A stretch of 64,000 bases of DNA from Cardinalis cardinalis (Eukaryota > Chordata > Aves > Passeriformes > Cardinalidae): assembly GCA_014549065.1 (NCBI GenBank), contig JACDOX010000369.1, positions 301,313 through 365,312 on the forward strand. Reading direction: 5' to 3'. Below the pieces are notes generated by a model. The model did not search any database and was not told the origin of the DNA. It saw only the letters and a program-made list of their open reading frames with translations. The position numbers were made by a program, and so were the translations under genes. Of the stretch, positions 36,478 through 48,480 are shown one piece after another (position 1 is the first letter of the stretch; each line of letters begins with the position of its first letter).

Positions 36478-36615
36478 ACAGATTTTTGATGCCAAGGCCT
36501 AAAAAATATTATTCCAAAGGCAGCATCTGGCTTCTTGGCACATCTAGCCTTTAGTTTCTCAGTGCTTCTAGGTTCTGTTGTATGGTTGATCACATCTGAA
36601 TGCTAATTTTACTTC
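36478..36615 (+). repeat. Unnamed interspersed repeat, copy B
   Basis: 'gatgccaaggcctaaaaaat' followed by 'aaggcagcatctggcttctt' parallels the repeat at 28921-28965. A looser match continues to 'gaatgctaatttt' (copy A has 'ctatgctaatggcc'). This supports a dispersed element about 130 bp or longer. I do not know its name. Confidence 0.4.
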
Positions 36616-36619
36616 CTAA

Positions 36620-39385
36620 CTTCTTGGAATAATATAGATTTTTGACATTTTGTGGAATGTATGTGTAAGCATACATACAGTGAACAACTTGTACTTCTGC
36701 AAAGTATTGTTAGTTCTCTTCATCAATAATCCATCAATTACTTGCATCTATACTTATCTAGATACCTGCACACATGGCAAAATGCAGGCATAATTAGTTT
36801 GAAGCGGAACTTTTCTTCCCACCTGTTCAAACCATAATCATGTANGCAGCACTGAAGTCAACAGGGGCTAACTTTATTTCTTTTTCCTTCCCAAAATTAA
36901 TATTTTTCCAAGTAATCACAGTAGTTTCCCTCATTCTTTAACATCTATAGGAAAAAAAACCCCAACATTTAGTTTTTGGTAAAGCCCAAATTTTGCTCAT
37001 ATTCACCTGAATCATTTTTTCTGTTTCAATTTTTTTATCTCCAGCCTTCTTGCCTCTTTACATGCATTTTGTTTATCTGGTTGCAAAAAAGAAAATTTAC
37101 ACTAGTTAATTTTGTCTCTTATCATTATCTCATTACAGCCAAACTGACCCCCTTCTCTATCCTTGTTTTCTTCACCATAACTGTTCTCATTCCCATGATC
37201 TCATGCATTTCCTTCCTGAACAAGATTTCTCCCTGCTCTTTATCCACCCTGACCCTCGTGATCACTTTTTCCACTTCCAGAAAAAATGAAGTGGTTTAGT
37301 CCAATGGTTGTCCAAGGCATCCATGTACCTAAGAAAGATAAATTTTGCGTAGAAGTGATATTCAGTCTACTCTGCCAAATCCTTAATAATTCTGCTTTCT
37401 TCGAAATTCAGAGAACTGTGTATCAGCATGGCAGTGACTAAGACATCTAGGACAACTAAGGCTGGTTGTAGGCATTTTATTCACTAATTTGCCGAAACTT
37501 GAAACAGTAAGTTTACAGGAATCTGCATGGAATTGAAGATTTAATTGTTTCAATTATTTTCTTAANGATTTCTTTGAGATATATATCTTCAAGAATCTTA
37601 GTTTCCATCCTGACATCATAAAACCACTTCAGCCTGTGGGTCAACATATTCTGTTCTATCAACTGTCTTTAAAGGAATCTAGAAAGTGGGGCATTTCCTA
37701 NTAAGGGGACATGGCATGTTCAGTCACCCAGTTTTCAAACTTCCATAGAGCATTTTAGATTCACTCCAAAATCCAGTCCTTGGCATAGAAAACCAATTGC
37801 AATTCTGCCTCCTTCCAAGGAATGTGGAGGTGAATGGGTTTTAATGGTCTCGTGGTAATGAATTTCAGAGCACTGACTTCAAGGGAATTAACTTTGTTGC
37901 TTTGTAATTGGCAGAACTGGGACAGTTAGCTAAAGCCCAGGCAGACACTGTTCATTTTATCAACAAGGGCCCTGTCGCTGATATAATGTTTTATAGATTA
38001 TATATGACAGTTTTACATCTGCTAAACATCTATTCATGGCAGACTTTTTTTTTCACTTTTGTGTTAGAANTAGTGGAAAATTATTCTGAACTAAAATTAC
38101 CTCCTTTATGACGCCTTATGCAAATACATATATCAATTAGCACATATTAGTTGGAGATTTTTTTTTATACAATGCCATAGAAAAGAAGCAAAACAAAGTC
38201 CAGAGTCCTCAGAAATGTAGTAGTAAAAAAAGTTTGATGCAGAACATTCTATTTTTCTTACTTTTTAATTTCACCCTTGATATTTTCCTGATGAATTAAG
38301 CTAGTTTAGTAATTTTTGTTTAGTTAATTATTACTAATTTTATTTGCTCCAGAAAACAGACTTAGAATAAATGNGTTAGACCTCTACATTCATTCAGGTT
38401 GAAGATACTTTAAATCACTCTGGTCAAGAGTGGTTTAAATGACACACTGGCTGTTATGGAATTCAGACTGATGTCAAATCAGCTGTGCTAAATGATGAAC
38501 AACTTGTAGTCAGTCTGCAGGGAACTCTCTGAACAGTAAAATATAATCATGATGAAACTTAATTTATTTGTCATAAAAACTACTGTCAACTCCAACTAGG
38601 GCAAAGTATTTTGTCTGGAAAGTTAAGCAAGAAATGTTTTCTGGAAAAATACCAACAAAATTTCTTATTCCTTCAGCTAAAATTCTCTATTTCCAAGGAC
38701 ATNAAATTGATTAAAAATATTGATAGATTTTATATAAAAGTATTATTACTCTTAAGGTTTTATATCTCTTTTTTTAACTGGCAGGCAAATCAATGTATAG
38801 AGAATTTAACTGAAGTATTCACAGCCAGAGAGAGTTCTTGAGCGATCACAAATACACAGTTTATTTGTAGAAACTTAGGTACCTTTCCTTAAGTGTATGC
38901 ACTGTTAATTATATTATAACAAAATCTGGTCCCTCTGATGTCATGTAGTTCCTCAGTCTGCATTATGTTTCAATGTAGAAATGTAGATGCTGAAGGTACT
39001 GATTCAGAATGNCAGCCATACACAGATATATGAGACTCAAAGGTGGTGGCTGCTGAAATGTTTGCTTTCTGATAACTTTTCTTGTCACTAGATATTTCAA
39101 TTCTACCCAGGTCTCCCTTTAGGGAAAAAAGTCAAGCATCGTATCTTGATTTTTTTTTTCCCCTTCTATGTAATGCTAGGAAAAAATATATTTTATTAAA
39201 TAAAATATACGAAGTCTTAAGGCAAAAATTGAACTCTGACAGCATTAATTCATCTAACAGTCTGATGATTTGGGCTCTTTCTTTGATAAGGGTTTGTATC
39301 TTTGATCTTATCAGCATATGAGTCTTCCCCGGTCTTTGGTTACTGTACCATCTGCCAAGTTATTGATTGACCTTAATCAGACAGT
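36620..39385. other. Non-coding DNA, no gene identified
   Basis: No supported exon. The longest frame is 107 codons (36976-37299, plus strand), rich in Phe, Ser, Thr, Leu and Ile from a pyrimidine-rich strand, with no recognisable domain and no homologue I know. Frames of 67-79 codons at 37908-38111, 38611-38841 and 39082-39321 are similar. Confidence 0.5.
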
Positions 39386-39388
39386 AGT

Positions 39389-39965
39389 TGTCCTGGTTTC
39401 ATCTGGGATAGAATTAATTTCTTCTCAGTGGCTGTNACAGTGCTGTGTTTTGAATTCAGAATGACGCTGGTGTTGATAACACACTGATGCTTTGTTTTTT
39501 GCTAAGTCTTGTTTATCCAAATCAAGGACTTGCCCCCTATCAAAACTCATGCTGTGCCGCTGAGAAGGAACGCAAAAGAAACTGGGAGAGAGCGCAGCTG
39601 GGACAGGTGACACAAACTGTCCACAGGGATATTNCACACCACAGAATGTNACGCCCAGTACATGAACTGGAAGGATTAACTCNGCAGGGTAGCTGATCTG
39701 GGCTTGGAAAAGGGGGTCTGACACTAGTCAGTGGGTGATGAACAGTTGTATTGTGCACCACTTGTTTGTTCAGGTTTTTTCCATTCCCTTCTTCTTATTA
39801 TTTACTTTAAATATTTTATTTTTCCTTGTTTTCAATTATTAAACTGTTCTTATAACAATCCACAAGTTTTACTTTTGATTCTTCTCCCCATTCCACAGGG
39901 GAGGGGGGAATATTAAGCGAGCAGCTGTGNGGTGCTTATTTGCCAGCTGGGCTTAAACNATGACA
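39389..39965 (+). mobile_element. Solo LTR of a bird endogenous retrovirus, plus strand
   Basis: It starts TGTCCTGGTTTC (39389) and ends '..cttaaacnatgaca' (39965), giving the TG...CA termini of retroviral LTRs. Internal landmarks include 'atagaattaatttcttctca', 'cagtgctgtgttttgaattc', 'gttgataacacactgatgct', 'ggagagagcgcagctgggac' and an ATTAAA polyadenylation-type hexamer at 39838. The family is widespread in birds. Flanking five-base sequences (gtagt left, ggaat right) match at three of five positions, a weak candidate for the target-site duplication. No internal retroviral genes follow. Minus-strand frames of 73-99 codons here are incidental. Confidence 0.88.
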
Positions 39966-39969
39966 GGAA

Positions 39970-42565
39970 TTTAATAGATCTCACTGTTATAGTTCAGCCT
40001 GATTGTCAGCTGCAGTCTTTAGTGAAGCCACTCATCCCAGGGTGTCTAAATTTTTCATCTTCTACCTCCTTGTCAGGATAGGGCACCCTTCCCCAGCCAA
40101 TGTGTTTAAGTTTAGTGCAAGCACCCCAGCAGAAGAGTCCTCAGTCTTGTAGTAAACTTGATTGTAAAAACCTCAATATAAAATAAAGAATGCAACATTC
40201 ATTGCAGACTATTTTTTTACTAATCAATATATATGAATCTTCAATTGGAGCAGAAAACATTTTCTTCACANCATAGAAATGGCCACTAAACTTCATTTTC
40301 TCATATCAAATCAGGGACNTAATACAAGGAAAAAGATCAAAATCTCAAACTAAGATAGGTATGTCCAAAGTGCTTCTGTTTTCATTTGCCACTCAGTTAT
40401 ACTTTGATAATTTCTTGCTTTCATCTGTTCTGGAGATTCAAAGGCCAAAGCAGTAATAGAGGTTTCTTTGAGGTAGTACAGGTAATACATGAATAACACC
40501 ATATAGTACCTACTTATTTTCTGAAATCTGAANCAAAATGTCACCATGAAAACACACAGAGTTTCTATGTCAGCACAAAGCAAGAGGAGCATTCATTTTT
40601 ATGATCCTCGAGTTTAACGTGAACATAAGAGCAACAAAGCAGCTACCAAAATCTCTTTCTNCATTTTGTCTTTGCCAAACCAGTGTGGGAAAATCAAGCT
40701 TATTCATGGAATAAATTATTCTTTGGAGTAATATAGCGCGGGGTTTTTTTCCAAAAGGGCCATATGTTTTCCATAAGAAACTACAAATTTGCCTCAATAA
40801 ACTAGTAGAGCATGAGGAAGCAACAGATTTTTGCCTATGTTCTATATTATTAGGAGGTGTTTAAAGTGCAAACTGACAAAACAAATGTTTTCTGAATAGA
40901 GAGAAAAAGACAAGGTTTTCTCTATCACATTTTATAGGCATTGCATAAATCATAATTTACTTCTTTTGGATAATTGTTCCTATAATTTTGTAAACTTATG
41001 ACAGATGTGCTGATGAAAAATTATGCCCATCATAGANAATTTGGAAAGAATCCTAGGCTGCCCAATTATGCAAAATTTATAGCTCATGTAAGGGACACCT
41101 ACTGTTTTAAAGAGAAAAGTGGGAATTGAAATTTTCCACAAAGGAAGTTCTGTCTGCAAGATTTAGTGGAGCTGGGACTTGAACAAAACATGTTCAGTCA
41201 GGGTTTTTTGTTTTGTTTTGTTCTTTTCTGACACTTGTTTTGTCAAAGCAATTAATATTAAGTGCTGGAGTAGTTTGGATCCAAGCATAGGCATTTTATT
41301 CATATTCTCTGCTCAATATGCGCTATATAAAGAAGAAACNTAATGAAAAAAATAGGCATATTTCCAATTGTTTTGGTTTTATTTTCTTCCTAAAGAGAAT
41401 AAAACAAAAAGTGAGGAAGGAAAGGAAGTTTGAATGCTATGTCCTAACTCAAATTTCCTTCAAAAAAGTCAATTTTTGCTAGTTTTTGAGAGGAAGCTGC
41501 AACCTGACCAAAATGAGGTATAGATCATAATTATCAAGAACAGTATGTGAAAACTTTCTAAGTTCTATTCTTCAAGTTAAAATTGGCCACTTGATAACTA
41601 AGTGTATATTCTAGGGCTTTTCTCACTTGCAAGTGCATTAGTATTTTATTGTAAATTTCTACTGTGCAATCTATTTAATAAGTGATTTATTATAACANTG
41701 TTGTAAATTTTAATATGTTATTTTTATTATATACTTATTGCCAACAGTGCATAAGGGTCTCTGGACACACTCATGCATTTCCTTCAGAATGACCTGTGTT
41801 CTAAATATGGGTGTTCTGGAGTATAGATAGTACCATGAACACACAAAATCAGTATCTGGTATTCTTTTCAATAGTCTAAATGCATTCTAATTACAGAAGT
41901 ATAGTAAAGATTATAGAAAATTTATTTTGATTGAAAATGCTTACATTTAAAGTTCTTAATTACAGCCACTGCCTATCTATTTCATGGTGTTCCATGAAAT
42001 TTAATTATTTTTTTCTTACCAGTTAAGCTATCAAAATTTTTTATGTTCTGAATTAACACAGTAGTAATTTTATTTGACTTTTCTGTATTTCTTTAGATGC
42101 ACCACAAATATTTCTAATTAAGTAATGGAATAGCATTTTAAAAATCTTATTTACATTATAGTCTATCTAAAAGAGAAAGGTAAATTATCTACATGAAAAG
42201 TGAGACATAAATAAATGGAGACATTTATCTACATAAAACTGACATTTTATCAGCACTTTTTATGAATATTAGAGATATAGAAGGACACATTTTGAGAAGT
42301 AGAGAGAAGGGATATTAAGGAAATAAAAGGAGAAGAGAGAGGAAGGGATATAGTCAAAGCAGAAGTTGTGTGATACAGGATGCAGCTGAGGGTGTACTCA
42401 CAGTTACATTGCAATTTTATAGNTATTTCCAAAAGTAAAATCAAGATTACACATACCATTTAAGCATGTGCATATAAAATGTAGTAGTTACTAGTATTCA
42501 ATACACTCCTAGCAATTTGACTGAGATAAGGAGCAGTTTAACATCTCTGTACAACTCTATGCAGA
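39970..42565. other. Unique AT-rich DNA, no gene seen
   Basis: No gene or named repeat is evident. Minus-strand frames of 80 and 75 codons at 40350-40592 and 40570-40797 contain ambiguous bases and no motif. A short TTTTG run lies at about 41205-41222. Confidence 0.5.
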
Positions 42566-42569
42566 GTTG

Positions 42570-42668
42570 CAAGCAGCCCACAAGGATCATTGGGGCTCCT
42601 TGTNCTGCACAGGACCATCCCAAATTATCACACTATGTGAAGAGTTCAGCAAATGTATGGAACCCAGA
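42570..42668 (-). mobile_element. Decayed CR1 fragment, minus strand
   Basis: 'aaggatcattggggctcctt', 'ctgcacaggaccatcccaaa', 'ttatcacactatgtgaagag' and 'cagcaaatgtatggaacc' follow, in order, the antisense CR1 tail that includes the 'ctgcacaggac' phrase. The terminal octamer end is lost. It lies inside an apparent 61-codon frame (42517-42702) that is not a gene. The opposite-strand version of the same CR1 subtype is at 63.25 kb. Confidence 0.6.
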
Positions 42669-42669
42669 C

Positions 42670-43645
42670 TTAACTGTATTACCCAGNTCTGAGCAGACTT
42701 GAACTTGGATTTTGGAAAAGCGGAAAAATATTCTATCTATTCAGCCATGTAACATAATAGTAAGAGCTACTTTCACTTTCTTCATTTGAAGCTGTTTTAA
42801 ATGGAATAGATTGCACACTGGAATACATGATTCTGTATTTTAATTCTTNGAAAGCACACCAAAAAGAATGTGGATATATCTGGCCTGAATTCTTTTTTTC
42901 AAGAACAGTTTCTCTATTAAAGACCGGGCTTTTTAATTTATTTTTCTTGGTTTTGTTGCTTTGAGCAATTTTCAGTTTGTTTGTTTATTGGGAGGTTTTT
43001 AACAAGGAAAGTATAATGTAATGAGTTGAAGGCACATTTGGGATGATTACATTTTAGTTTCTACTCCAATAATTATGAAAATATTTTTTGCAAACCTTAA
43101 TAGCTTCTGCAAGAAAAGACTGGGACAACTTCACTCAGAATACAACATAGCTCAGTATTTGACCATAGAGTGATAATAAAGGAAATAAAATCAAACATAT
43201 AGAAACCTTATCTTGTCTCAGAAAAATAATTCATCTTATGAAATTTAAAAAGAATTGTGCAATGCCTTCAGTAAGAGAGAAAGATCTAATCTTTTTTGAG
43301 CGCTTTAGGATAAGATTAACTATGAAATTCCAAATATAAAATATATTTGGCAAAGAAGGTAAAGCTCCCTAGATGTTCCCCTTAGTAAAGCTCCCTAGAT
43401 GTTCCCCTTAGCTTTTTTAATGTTATCACTTCATTGTTGCTTTCTTCATTGTGCTTGCTTCTGTAAACTGTATTGCAAGATACTTGAAGTTTTATAGTGA
43501 CAAAACATCCTCCTAAGAGTTAGGCATTGCAATGAAAACTTCATCTATGTGAAAATGCCTAGAATAAGGCAATACATTCATGGTTTATTTATTTATTAAG
43601 CCTCATTATATGTATTTGGTGTAATATGTATATATTTGATTCTAT
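42670..43645. other. Unique DNA with a 26-bp tandem duplication
   Basis: No gene is seen. The duplication at 43359-43410 is listed separately. Confidence 0.5.
43359..43410. repeat. Perfect 26-bp tandem duplication
   Basis: Two identical adjacent copies, each beginning 'gtaaagctccctagatgttc' and ending 'ccctta', with no mismatch. It is probably recent or polymorphic. Confidence 0.95.
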
Positions 43646-43649
43646 TTCA

Positions 43650-43880
43650 TGGAAACATAGANTATCTGAAGTTGGAAGGAACCCATATGAATCATCAAGT
43701 CAAACTCTCTGTTCCTTCCAGGACTACCTAAAAATAACTATGACTACAAGCATCATCAAAATGCTCCTTGAATTCTGACAGGTTTGGTGCCATGAGCACT
43801 TCCCTGGAAAGCCATTTGCANTGACTGACCATCCTCTTAGTGAAGACCATTTTCTAATGTCAAGTCTGAAAGTTCCTGAC
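43650..43880 (-). mobile_element. CR1 LINE fragment, 3' end, minus strand
   Basis: 'ggaaacatagantatctgaa' then 'gttggaaggaacccatatga' is a decayed antisense CR1 terminus. It continues 'caagtcaaactctctgttcc', 'aaatgctccttgaattctga' and 'caggtttggtgccatgagca' to 'cttagtgaagaccattttct'. At ~230 bp it extends further into the element than the related 12.48 kb copy. Confidence 0.82.
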
Positions 43881-43884
43881 ATTC

Positions 43885-45765
43885 TATTTCATTGTGTCCT
43901 AAATTCCATAAGGATCTGATATGTTACTATTACATACTGTTATTATCTGTTATCATTTGAAAATTACTTACCTTTGAAAAAGTAAGAGAGATATTTATTC
44001 CTATTTCATTCCTCTTGAACCATCAGAAGCCAGTGGTGATGTGAATGGTAATGGTTAGCCGTTCTAATGACTGTGCTGACAAGTAAGCTACTTGTGACAT
44101 CCATCAGTAGCACTGATGTGATACTGCAGTCTGAGTCAAGGTCTCCTCAAGGCTNCTTTGAGTTGTTCTTGTCTGAAAACCTTAACTTTAGAATCAGAGA
44201 AATCATGAAACTGGAGATGAGAACATAAAAGTAACAAGCATGTTATTTATCTAGTTGTACCTTCCCTTTCTTTTTTTCTCTTCTTATTCCTATACTTTTG
44301 AAAGTGATTCTCAAAACATCCACTGCATGTATACATTAAGAACAACAGAGGGACAGTCTTTCTATGCCTGCCTCGCAGACCNTCCTCTTCCCAATATATA
44401 ACAAGAGCATATTATTATTCTAAGGAGAGACAAGGAAAGAACAAAACAGAAATAAAGTGGTTTTCAAAATGTGAATGACCTAAAAAAATTTAAGACACAC
44501 TTCAAAAACACATATGGGTACCTTTTATATTTCTAAAAGCTATATCACAAGATGATAGTTAAAATTTTGCAGTGATTACAAACATGCTTAAAGTCATGCT
44601 ATTTTTGGAGGCTCTAGAAAAACATATGAATAGAAAATGTTCTCTTAGCTTAAATATGCAAGTTGTTTACAGCGAAAGAAGAAGAAGGATAGATACCCGA
44701 AATAAAGCTGAAAATATTAGATGGAGGATTTTGAATTTTTAATTCTTCATCTTCAAAGTTATAGTCATTCTTTGGCAAATCCTGTTCATGTGTTTTCTTC
44801 TGTTTTTATAACATTATAGATATACTTTTATAGAAACAGTGTATTCATAGCAGTCTTCTCTTGTATTATTGTCTAGCAAAGAAAATTATAGTCATAGTCT
44901 CCTTATATGATGCAGTCTTAGAATTTATCTTTTCAATTCATGCTTAGTAATTTGCAATTAACTCCAGGTTGCTATTTAGGAAGATGACCAGTTGCAAATA
45001 CTCCCACACATGGAGAATGCATGCTATTACTCAGTGAATTAAATGTAGTAAAATGTTTGATTACATTCACTGTAAAAGTGTAGACCACCTTATCTATGCC
45101 AATATATTTTCAGAAAAGAAGTTCCTTGCCACTGTTTTCACAGTGGTAGTGGTGAGAGAGTTCCTGCCCTTAAGAACATTCAGAAAAACAACCACCAATG
45201 CAAGAGGATGTATTAAATCAGTATCATTCAAGGCTTTGTCATTTCTTCCACTTATATATCACATTTTTTTGACAACATTGTTATAAATCATAGTAATTCT
45301 ACTAAGATGAAGGAAACGATGACATTCAGTATCAAGAAAAAAACACAGACTTGTGTATTATTTCCAGCAGCTACTTTGAACTTGCTAATTAAGTTTGGTC
45401 CTAACTTTCTTGGCTTAAATAATGAGTAATACAATAATTCACATTCTTTTAGTCATCTATTGCACATTCGATTCCATCCCTTTTCCTAAGTTACTATAAT
45501 TTCTAGATATAGACTTTATTCCTCTTCCACCTCTTCATATTTTACTTTGGCGGGCTAAGGTCCGGTAATTTTTTAAATTTCCACTTCTCATGTGGACATT
45601 GAAAATACTGTCAAGACAGATAAGAACAGCACAACTATGCCTGTTAAAAAAATTGAAGGCGATAGATTTTTTTTAACTAGTTCCACATGGCCAAAAAGAA
45701 ACATATGACAGCAAAGTTATTCAACTGAGACAGCAGCTCTGAATTTTTTCAATCTTTGCAATGTT
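43885..45765. other. Unique AT-rich DNA, no gene seen
   Basis: No exon or repeat is supported. A 77-codon plus-strand frame at 45053-45286 has no recognisable motif. Confidence 0.5.
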
Positions 45766-45770
45766 ACTTA

Positions 45771-46055
45771 GATTCACAGAATCATAAAGTGGTTAGGATT
45801 GAAAGGGACCTTGAAGTTCCAACCTCACTGACATGGATAGGGGTGCCACTCACTAGATTAGGTTACTCAGGGCCTCAGTCAACCTTGCATTGAAGACTTC
45901 CAAAGATGGGACATTCACAACCTCTCTGAGCAAGAAATTTGTCTAATCAAAACCTGTTCTCTTTTAGTTTATAACCATTGCAGCTTTTCCTGTCACCTAT
46001 CATCCACATGAAAAAAATCCCTTTCCTTTCAAAGGTCATCTTAGCTAACCTAACC
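45771..46055 (-). mobile_element. CR1 LINE fragment, 3' end, minus strand
   Basis: The left edge 'gattcacagaatcataaagt' holds the antisense octamers. It is followed by 'ggattgaaagggaccttgaa', 'aacctcactgacatggatag', 'agattaggttactcagggcc', 'gacattcacaacctctctga' and 'cattgcagcttttcctgtca'. This is the most complete of the minus-strand tails (~285 bp). It ends where 'ctttcctttcaaaggtcatc' gives way to unrelated sequence. Confidence 0.88.
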
Positions 46056-46130
46056 CCCCCTACAATCATCTGCTTCATTTTCAACTAGATTAGGTAGCTT
46101 AAAACCTTGTACTTNGAATATCATAGTTGA

Positions 46131-46178
46131 ATAATAATAGTAATAGTAATAGAATTATAGTAGTAGTAACAACAACAG
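46131..46178. repeat. TAA/TAG trinucleotide microsatellite
   Basis: Imperfect ATA/GTA/ACA triplets: 'ataataatagtaatagtaat', a short break, then 'tagtagtagtaacaacaaca'. Interruptions suggest an old, stable array. Confidence 0.8.
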
Positions 46179-46475
46179 GATAAAAAAACTGAATGCAAAT
46201 GTTGGGTCAATTTATAGTTACATTATGGCTGGATTTTAGTACAAGTGAATTGGAATAACAATTACACTGACTGATGCTAAATGAGCCTCTCTAATCAACA
46301 GTAATGCTGCTCAGTTAATGTTTGTGTTCGTCCTAAATTGTTCTGGCTAGAACACACACATTAGAATATTCAGGTAAATACAGGTATATGTGTACTAGCA
46401 AGAAATAGTTCATATTCTGTTGGCCAGAAGGAATTTTAAACACTGTTCCTTCATGGCATCTCCCTCATTATTAGT

Positions 46476-46476
<1 letters not shown>

Positions 46477-46518
<42 letters not shown>

Positions 46519-46532
46519 AATAATAATAATGC
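46477..46532. repeat. GT microsatellite followed by AAT repeat
   Basis: An uninterrupted run of about 19 GT units (46477-46515) is followed by 'aaaaataataataat'. It is likely polymorphic. Minus-strand frames at 46410-46694 and 46451-46633 are open only because of this repeat (Thr-His runs). Confidence 0.95.
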
Positions 46533-46534
46533 AA

Positions 46535-48135
46535 CACTGAAATTGCAATGAAAACCAACATAAGAATTACTATAAAAGAATAAATTATCTTTGCTTTTTG
46601 TAGTTGGTTTTTTTTTTCTGTAATAGCTGTCAACGATGATGTTCCTCTGCTTATTTTGCGACAAGTGACAGAAATACTTATAGTAATGACTCACTGTAAG
46701 TGGGACTAAACATCCTGTTAGCTCAGAAATTACAATAGGATTACACAGAGACTGGGGGACGGGAGGTTATAAATTTATGTAGTTTACACAAAATTTATTT
46801 TTGAACAGTTTTTTTAAATTCTTCTCAAGACAAGTTAAGGTGTGAAAGATACCACTGCATTAGCAGGAGTAAAATTGCTGCTACCATCCTCTTTTTACTG
46901 ACATGCACTCAAGAATACTGTGTTTAAAAGCCTTTAAAAGCTCAAGCCAGGAGGGAGTTGCCACGATTCACCCTACAGCCATATGCTTAGTGCAGGTTCA
47001 GGCTAAAGAGTTCAAGTGTTTTCTGTGATGTAGGATTTCACCTCACAGATGAACACAGATGTCTCTCCTGATTAGCATGCACTGTTGTCTTGGAAAGAGG
47101 AAAAGTCTATAAGATAAAAGATACACTTAGAATATGAATTAAATATTGATTTAGGTTGGTAGAAACAGGTAACCACACTCAAATAACAACTGTTCTTTAC
47201 CATTTCTAAGGGTTTTGATCACTTGGTTGCTAGGAGAAAACATCTAAACTGCAATCCAGATTGGTAATTTAGCATTGCAAAGCTGATTGACATCTCCCTG
47301 AAACCTAAGTAACTTCCTTGAAAGACTCTATTATCTTTCCTTGTCTCATCAGAAGTCCAACCCAACCACATGTTTCTGAGATCAAAACATATTCTATTCT
47401 TAACAAAAAAAAAATGCAGTTTATTTCTGGGAAAGTTTATCAATCAACCTGAAAAANGAATGAAGAAATATCATTCTAGGAAAAGAAGAACAAATGTGAA
47501 CTGAAGGAAATTAAAAATGAAATGCAGGAAAAGGGTTTGATCTTACGCTTCAGTTAAACTGTGGGAATATGTTTGGGAAATGTGACAACAAAGACATCTT
47601 TCAGCATTATGCATATAGCAATAATCCCATTCATTACGCTGAAAATCAGGAATAGATAGCCAATCTACTATTTCTACTCAAGAGAAAGCCGTTGTTGAGA
47701 ATGTCAGATCCACATAACCTGTTCCCTGCAGCATGTATTGATAAGAACTCAAAAAATCTGAAATTCTAAATGGCATGACATTCTCTCACAATNCAGTATT
47801 TTTTTTCCCTTTTAAAATAAAGCTTATATCTTTCAGCCAACTGTAGCTTTAGACCTACAGCATCATGAAACCATGCTAAACAAAATATGGNTAGTTACAT
47901 CAAAGGATAGAATTGGCTTGTCTAAAAACACTAGATATGTTTTAAAAATGGGCCAAATAAATTTCAGAAAATAATTCAGAGATTTGGATTTTCGAGAAAC
48001 AAACTAACTAGCTCAATGACTATAGGAACTATTTGCCTTTCTCTGNATCAGTCTTCCCTGTTTGCTTGAATTTCCATAGAATGATATCAATACTTAGTAA
48101 TATCTCTACTTGCCCATGGATTTTTTTTTCATTGA
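46535..48135. other. Unique DNA, no gene seen
   Basis: Neither a gene nor a named transposon is supported. A 74-codon minus-strand frame at 47219-47443 begins in an A run and shows no motif. Confidence 0.5.
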
Positions 48136-48140
48136 ATGTT

Positions 48141-48338
48141 ATAGAATCATTGAATTACTTGGCTTGGGAGGCATCAACCCCCTGACATGGGAAGGAACAT
48201 CTTTCACTAGATCAGATTGCTCAGAGCTTTCTCCAGCCTGGCCTTGAGCACCTCCAGAGATGGAGTATCCACAACTACTCTAGGCAACATTTTCCAGTAT
48301 CTCACCATCCTCAGAGGGAAGAACTTCCTGTGAGAAAA
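48141..48338 (-). mobile_element. CR1 LINE fragment, 3' end, minus strand
   Basis: 'ttatagaatcattgaattac' marks the antisense terminus. Then come 'aaggaacatctttcactaga', 'tcagattgctcagagctttc', 'tccagcctggccttgagcac', 'ctccagagatggagtatcca' and 'cagagggaagaacttcctgt', all in CR1 order. About 200 bp remain. Confidence 0.85.
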
Positions 48339-48436
48339 AAGGCACATTTTAGATAAAGAGGTAAATAACTATTCTTTCAAATCAGCTTCATCTTTAGTGT
48401 TGGATTTTAATTTGCTGTCTTTTTTTGTTGTTTTTT

Positions 48437-48480
48437 CTCTTCATTACATTTGTCTCATTACATTCTCTTCATTACATTTG
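48437..48480. repeat. 16-bp direct repeat with half unit between
   Basis: 'ctcttcattacatttg' occurs exactly at 48437-48452 and 48465-48480, with the partial copy 'tctcattacatt' between them (period 28). Confidence 0.9.

Noticed and set aside
36976..37299. 107-codon hydrophobic frame as a membrane protein
   Set aside because: The composition follows from a pyrimidine-rich strand giving Phe, Leu, Ser and Thr codons. There is no homologue I know, and hydrophobic frames of this length are expected by chance in T-rich DNA.
32095..39965. The two similar LTRs as the ends of one provirus
   Set aside because: They are in opposite orientations, and the sequence between them is CR1 and unique DNA without retroviral genes.
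46410..46694. 94-codon minus-strand frame with a Thr-His run
   Set aside because: It is a read-through of the GT microsatellite at 46477-46515.
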